From: an uncultured Clostridia bacterium
Lineage (GTDB): Bacteria; Bacillota; Clostridia; Christensenellales; DTU072
Length of the DNA stretch: 9,260 bases
Reading direction: 5' to 3'
Assembly: GCA_944350065.1 (NCBI GenBank)
Contig: CALVOD010000047.1
Span: forward strand, 1-9,260
Under the pieces are notes generated by a model that did no database searches, had not been told where the DNA came from, and saw only the letters and a list, made by a program, of their open reading frames with translations. Of the stretch, positions 5,148 to 9,260 are shown in pieces. Every line of letters starts with the position of its first letter. The first letter of the stretch is position 1. The translations under genes and the position numbers were made by a program.

Positions 5148-6748
5148 ATCACATAACCCCGGAAGGAATATTGCTCGAAGCGTACTTTGCAGTGGAGCAC
5201 GTGGCGGGACGCTTCATCGACCGTAAGAAAGTATTCAAAACGATAGGGAAAATCTGTTGCTATAGCGACAAAAAGATTGAAGAATTGTATGAATTGGTAT
5301 CGCATAAAGAGATAGGCGACGTGACGGACGTGGAGTCTTACGAGCAGATCATGCGCATACTCGATTACTACAATAGATTCGGTATGCCTACCGAATACGA
5401 CGAAAAGGAGCACGGCATACTCGAGCACAAGGGCAGGGCGCTTACCGCGTTCATGGGGATACGCGACCAGTACGGCGCGGTATCCACGCGCGACAGGGTA
5501 CTGACGTTCGTGTCGGTGGCGCTCAACAGCAACGACGTGTTGCCGCTTGCCACCGCGGCGTTCATGCTTCTGACGGGCACGGCAGTGGACAAGGACGTCG
5601 CGAAGGGGCTTTCCGCCGCGCGCAAATGCGCGAGATGGAACAACGCTTACGGTATGTTGCTGCTTATGAAGTATGATAACGCAAACGCGCCGAAATATCT
5701 GGGTATGCTCAAGGCATTACTCGATTTCGGCGCGCTTGGCGGGGAATACGAAGCCGTTTTCGCCAGATATGGCGAGAGCGAGCCGCGCTACGCCGATAAC
5801 GTCGCCGTTATCGAGAAGTATCTCAACCGTCATCCCGGCGAGGCGGAGAAGTACAATCCCGTCATAGCGCGCATAGCGTATACGGAATTGTTTTCGATAT
5901 CCGACAGACGCAAGGTGATACTCAGCGGCGCCGACGATTATATCGCGTCTATCAACAATCTGCCGCTCAGTTCTCGCGCCAAGGCGGAGCCTGTAAAACC
6001 GTTACATACGGAATTCTCGGAACAGCGCTCGCGCGAAGCGCGTGAGATAGCGGCTGTCGTGGGCGCGCGCTGTCGCACCGGCAAAGGGCAGTCCGCGCTT
6101 ATCTTGTCGAATAACGAATGCGTTACCGACTTGTATATCGAGGCAATACGCAATAGCTTTCCGCCCTTCGTGTTTACGGTCAACGCCAAAGATCTCACGA
6201 AGATAGAGGTTACGCCCACGATAGAAAATTTCGTGGTGTCGGCGCTTATTGCGGCTAAAAAGCCCACTGCCGTTTTCATCGTCAAGGATATCGACAAAAT
6301 CGACCGCGGTCTGATAACGGATTTCGTCAAGCTGGTCAACGTCGAATCGGCTGCGGCGTACAAATTAAGCGATCTGCACGTGACGCTCGACCTCAGCGGG
6401 TGCGTATTCGTGGCGACGGCGGGCGGCGTTTGCGACGAGGCGTTCGCAGACGTTTTCAGGGTAACCGAAGCGGCGCCGCTTTACGACGAGGAAAAGGAAA
6501 CGCTCGTCGATAAACTGATAGCCGAATACACCGCGGCTTACGACGTCAAAGCGGGATTTTCTACGGAGGCGCGCGAAGCGCTCATAGAGATGTGCGACGT
6601 ACGGGCGGAATATTGCCGCTCCGTCGTCAAAGACGTCTGCATCCACAAAGCGGTAACCGATAGCGACGAGCCCGTAAGCCCCGCGGACGTGGAGCATTAC
6701 GCGGCGAAATTCGGCAATTCGCGTATCGGCTTCAAACTTAAAGGTTAA
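5144..6748 (+). CDS. Pseudo-AAA+ protein (Lon/ClpX-like fold, degenerate Walker motifs) with Sel1-like N-terminal part, 534 aa
   Basis: I do not recognise a named family. The N-terminal half is helical. Around residues 125-180 it has LPLATAAFMLLTGTAVDKDV followed by AKGLSAARKCARWNNAYG, a Sel1/TPR-like helix pair. The C-terminal part (about 300-534) follows an AAA+ core. The strand and loop at the P-loop position read ALILSNNECVTDLYIEAI (318-335) where GxxGxGK(T/S) is expected. Walker B reads AVFIVKDIDKI (376-386), keeping the I-D-K-I of Lon and ClpX but with K-D instead of D-E. The sensor-1 strand reads CVFVATAGG (420-428) with Gly in place of Asn. An LLYDEEK-style small domain and SPADVEHY follow. 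ATP binding and hydrolysis are therefore unlikely. The ATGA overlap with clpP suggests a stoichiometric partner, perhaps an adaptor or lid for the peptidase. The start at 5144 is fixed by that overlap and AGGA upstream. The AAA+ assignment is by motif order and needs structural support. Confidence 0.75.
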   Translation: MNHITPEGILLEAYFAVEHVAGRFIDRKKVFKTIGKICCYSDKKIEELYELVSHKEIGDVTDVESYEQIMRILDYYNRFGMPTEYDEKEHGILEHKGRALTAFMGIRDQYGAVSTRDRVLTFVSVALNSNDVLPLATAAFMLLTGTAVDKDVAKGLSAARKCARWNNAYGMLLLMKYDNANAPKYLGMLKALLDFGALGGEYEAVFARYGESEPRYADNVAVIEKYLNRHPGEAEKYNPVIARIAYTELFSISDRRKVILSGADDYIASINNLPLSSRAKAEPVKPLHTEFSEQRSREAREIAAVVGARCRTGKGQSALILSNNECVTDLYIEAIRNSFPPFVFTVNAKDLTKIEVTPTIENFVVSALIAAKKPTAVFIVKDIDKIDRGLITDFVKLVNVESAAAYKLSDLHVTLDLSGCVFVATAGGVCDEAFADVFRVTEAAPLYDEEKETLVDKLIAEYTAAYDVKAGFSTEAREALIEMCDVRAEYCRSVVKDVCIHKAVTDSDEPVSPADVEHYAAKFGNSRIGFKLKG

Positions 6749-6763
6749 GAAGGGGAGGAAAGC

Positions 6764-8473
6764 ATGAATATAATTAACGGTACAGACCTTTTGCGAGATT
6801 ACGAGAGCTCTAAACTCGTACATTACGATTCTTACGGTCCCGACTCGGAGAATACCTACGCTTTCGACAAGCTCGGCGAGGACTCCGAGGGGGGACTGCC
6901 TCTCGTGTCGCGACGCATAGACGGCAAACTTTACACCACGTTTACCGGCGATACGCACGTTCTCGTGCTGGGCGCCACCCGTTCGGGAAAGACCACGGGA
7001 TACATAATCCCCACCATTTTCCTCAAAGCGCATCAGAAGCGCAAGGACAGCATGCTGATAACCGACCCGAAAGGGGAGCTGTATTCGAAATGCGCGGGCA
7101 TGCTGCGCGAGCAGGGCTATAAAGTGGTGCTCGTCAATTTCCGCGATTACAGGCATTCCGAGTTCTGGAATCCGCTCACGCCGATATTCCGCAAATACCG
7201 CATAGCGGCGGATTGCGCTAAAAACGTGAAAACGCACAAGAACAAGAACGGGAACTACCGCTACGAATTCGAAGGTGCGGTCTACGAAACGCGCGCCGAG
7301 CTCGATGAGGCGCTGGAAACGAGGAAGCAGGAAATACTTGCCGACGTGAGTATGGAGATAGACAATCTCGCCATAAGCATAATGCCCACCTTGAATATGC
7401 GCGACCCTTACTGGGAAGACAGCGCGAGACAGCTTTTCACCGCATTCCTGTGGGCGATGCTCGAGGACTCCGAGCCGTCGGCGCAGAATATGTCTCCTAT
7501 CACGGAGCAAACCTTTTCTTTCCGCACCATACTGTCGATACTGGCGAGCTTCAAAACCATGCGTACCGAAATGGAAGACAACGGCTATTTCAGCTCCCGT
7601 CCGGACGACAGCGTGGCACGCTCGCTTGCCAAAGACACGTTGCTTATAAGCGCCGGCACCACCCGCTCTTGCATTCTGTCCACTTTCAACACTAAGCTGC
7701 TGTTCATGCGCCCCGCCGTATCGCAGGTCATTACGAGCAGCAACACCTTCGATATTAAGGAGCTGCTGTCGTCGGACGAACCCGTAGCCATTTTCCTCAT
7801 CTACCGCGACGAGGTAAAAGCGTCCTACAAGCTCATTCAGATGTTCGTGACGGCGGCGTACACCACGCTCATAGAAATTGCCAACGCGCGCGAAAATCTT
7901 ACCTTGCCCAAGCCGTTCTATTTCATTCTCGACGAATTCGGCAATCTGCCGCAAATTACGGATTTCGAGAACACGATTTCGGCTTGCGGGAGCCGAAACA
8001 TCTGGTTTGTGCTCGTGATACAGTCTTACGCGCAGCTCGACAGGGTGTACGGCAACGAGGTAAGCGCGATAATTGCCGACAATATGAACATGCGCGTTTT
8101 CATCGGCAGCAACAACGCCGCGACGAAGAAGAAATTCTCCGACGAATGCGGTGTAAGGACGATAATCACGCCGCTCAGCGCGCTTAACGGCAGGGGACCC
8201 AGAATAGACAATTACGCCAAAGACGTAGTGCCGCTGATACCCGTAAGCAAACTGATGACGCTCAAGTGCGGCGAATGTATCGTCAACAGAGCGGGCGCCG
8301 ATCATATTCTGTGGTCGATGATGGAGAGAAGCTATCTCTGCCCCGAATTCGATTGCGAGAAAGCGAACGCATCCGAGTACGTTACCTCGGTGCCGCCTTT
8401 CGACAAGAGAACGTATTATCGCCGCGTTTCGGTTTACGGCGGCTTCGTTAAGAACGTGAGATACGGCGATTAG
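6764..8473 (+). CDS. VirD4/TraG-like (type IV coupling protein family) ATPase lacking a membrane anchor, 569 aa
   Basis: This belongs to the hexameric motors that deliver DNA or protein substrates to type IV secretion channels. Visible motifs are Walker A GATRSGKTT (70-78), the ITDPKGELYSK strand with VNFRD and FWNPL, the DPYWEDSARQLF helix (from 214) of the all-alpha domain, AGTTRSCILSTF (from 297), Walker B FILDEFGNLP (D390-E391), and the VIQSYAQLDRVYG segment with Q420. Both ATPase motifs look intact. Unlike classical VirD4/TraG proteins, the ~65 residues before Walker A are polar and contain no transmembrane helices, so the protein should be soluble or recruited by a partner. A charged Lys/Glu-rich insertion lies between WNPL and the all-alpha domain (about 145-190). 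It has a strong RBS (GGGGAGG) 15 nt after the preceding stop. Its place behind clpP and a pseudo-AAA+ gene, with no relaxase in view, hints at a non-conjugative role or an element extending to the right. Confidence 0.9.
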   Translation: MNIINGTDLLRDYESSKLVHYDSYGPDSENTYAFDKLGEDSEGGLPLVSRRIDGKLYTTFTGDTHVLVLGATRSGKTTGYIIPTIFLKAHQKRKDSMLITDPKGELYSKCAGMLREQGYKVVLVNFRDYRHSEFWNPLTPIFRKYRIAADCAKNVKTHKNKNGNYRYEFEGAVYETRAELDEALETRKQEILADVSMEIDNLAISIMPTLNMRDPYWEDSARQLFTAFLWAMLEDSEPSAQNMSPITEQTFSFRTILSILASFKTMRTEMEDNGYFSSRPDDSVARSLAKDTLLISAGTTRSCILSTFNTKLLFMRPAVSQVITSSNTFDIKELLSSDEPVAIFLIYRDEVKASYKLIQMFVTAAYTTLIEIANARENLTLPKPFYFILDEFGNLPQITDFENTISACGSRNIWFVLVIQSYAQLDRVYGNEVSAIIADNMNMRVFIGSNNAATKKKFSDECGVRTIITPLSALNGRGPRIDNYAKDVVPLIPVSKLMTLKCGECIVNRAGADHILWSMMERSYLCPEFDCEKANASEYVTSVPPFDKRTYYRRVSVYGGFVKNVRYGD

Positions 8474-8505
8474 TCCGCTTATTACGCGACGTAAGGAGAA
8501 GTTAT

Positions 8506-9260
8506 ATGGAAAAATTCAGCACAGCCATCTATCATAAAGTATTAGAGTATTGCTCAGTTAGACGTACGGTCACCGCCGCCGAACTGCAATTCGAATGCGG
8601 TCTCGATTACGAAGCGGCAAAACGTTGCTTAAACCGCATGAATCGCGAGGATTGCGTAACGCTTTTTCCCAACGGCGAAGTTTATCTGGTGAACGGCGCT
8701 TATTGCGACGTGAACGACGAAGACGCCGCGTTTATGAGAATACACGCGGCGGCGCGGAGTATGACAAACCGCGACGTCGGCGAGCTGGAATGCATTATCG
8801 AAAGAGCGGACGGCAAGAAGGGCAACTGGCAGAGACCGTTTACTCAGGAGCGAGCGAACTCCGTTAGCGATCTCATAGCTAACGGATTTGCGGAAATTAC
8901 GGAGGGTAAGATCGTATATTGCCTGAGCGAGGTCGAAAAGCAATTTTTCCTGGAACGCCATTCGGCTACCTCTGCCGAACGCAGTATGCGTTCGGCGAGG
9001 CTGGACGCGGCTAAGAAAAAGAAAGAACGCGAGCAGAACGGCGGAAATGAGGAAAAAGAAGGGAAGCCTGCCGATAAATCGTGCGCCGACGCATGCGAAA
9101 CAAAAGAGGGCGGAGAAAAAAAACCACCTATTACGGAAGAAGAATTGCGCGAAATGCTCCGCAAGGTACTGTTCTCGGACGATAAATACGATACGGGAGA
9201 ACGGTTCGACGACGATATCAGCGAAGATGACGACGATATTCCGTACTACGTCGTAGACGA
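8506..9260 (+). CDS. Winged-helix protein with charged low-complexity C-terminal half (3' end outside window)
   Basis: The frame is open from an ATG 7 nt after AAGGAG (8493-8498) to the window end, 251 codons without a stop. Residues ~5-62 (AIYHKVLEYCS, TVTAAELQFECGLDYEAAKR, CLNRMNREDCV, then a short beta wing GEVYLV) match a winged helix. The pattern is close to the FtsK gamma domain, where LLQRRFRIGYNRAARL is followed by a DQMEEEGIV-type helix. Residues ~80-140 (RDVGELECIIERADGKKGN to ANGFAEITEGKIVYCL) may form a second winged helix. From ~155 the protein is Lys/Glu/Asp-rich with a coiled-coil-like stretch, ending in acidic runs. It lies 32 nt after the VirD4-like motor in the same operon, so it may supply DNA or partner recognition to that motor. 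Specific function is unknown. Confidence 0.8.
   Translation, partial: MEKFSTAIYHKVLEYCSVRRTVTAAELQFECGLDYEAAKRCLNRMNREDCVTLFPNGEVYLVNGAYCDVNDEDAAFMRIHAAARSMTNRDVGELECIIERADGKKGNWQRPFTQERANSVSDLIANGFAEITEGKIVYCLSEVEKQFFLERHSATSAERSMRSARLDAAKKKKEREQNGGNEEKEGKPADKSCADACETKEGGEKKPPITEEELREMLRKVLFSDDKYDTGERFDDDISEDDDDIPYYVVD

Noticed and set aside
6365..8305. A 646-codon open frame on the minus strand
   Set aside because: It lies antisense to the well-supported VirD4-like gene and the end of the pseudo-AAA+ gene, its translation is Arg/His/Tyr-rich without motifs, and it has no suitable RBS; it is a composition shadow.
6764..8473. Proof that the region is an integrative conjugative element
   Set aside because: Only a coupling-protein-like ATPase is present; no relaxase, VirB4, integrase or attachment repeats are visible in the window.

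Overview
The window suggests a Gram-positive, Clostridia-like Firmicute, probably an uncultured lineage. Strong AGGAGG-type ribosome binding sites, ATG starts, compact operons and a roughly balanced base composition support this. It is an inference from style and gene families, not a taxonomic assignment. No rRNA, tRNA, CRISPR array, insertion sequence or relaxase gene is visible.

Left part (1-1108): the C-terminal end of a GPH/MFS-type sugar:cation symporter, a textbook intrinsic terminator, then a small calcineurin-like metallophosphoesterase. The phosphoesterase converges on the next gene and overlaps it by 32 bp at the stop codons.

Middle part, minus strand (1077-3850): a two-gene operon running leftwards. 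It encodes a protein with an N-terminal HTH-like segment and then a RelA/SpoT-like protein. The latter keeps the HD, synthetase-like and TGS layout but has lost catalytic residues in both enzymatic domains, so it looks like a pseudo-(p)ppGpp enzyme.

Divergent intergenic region (3851-4571): about 720 bp. It holds a strong predicted plus-strand promoter (TTGCAA-17-TATAAT), a weaker minus-strand promoter, and three exact plus one near copy of TTGCAAGT in alternating orientation every 57-59 bp. The rest is a long leader of about 536 nt rich in complementary arms, including one mutually exclusive hairpin pair and a 12-bp direct repeat.

Right part, plus strand (4572-9260): a tight operon of four genes. 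They are a ClpP-type serine peptidase with an intact catalytic triad and a shortened N-terminus; a protein with a Sel1-like segment and a Lon/ClpX-like AAA+ fold whose Walker A and Walker B motifs are degenerate, overlapping clpP by ATGA; a VirD4/TraG-like ATPase with intact Walker motifs but no N-terminal membrane anchor; and a winged-helix protein (FtsK-gamma-like) with a charged tail that runs off the window. I know of no described system with this combination. A reasonable hypothesis is a ClpP-like peptidase served by a pseudo-ATPase adaptor and coupled to a soluble VirD4-family motor, with the divergent HTH/pseudo-RSH operon as a regulatory arm. The whole right arm could instead be part of an integrated element whose other genes lie outside the window.
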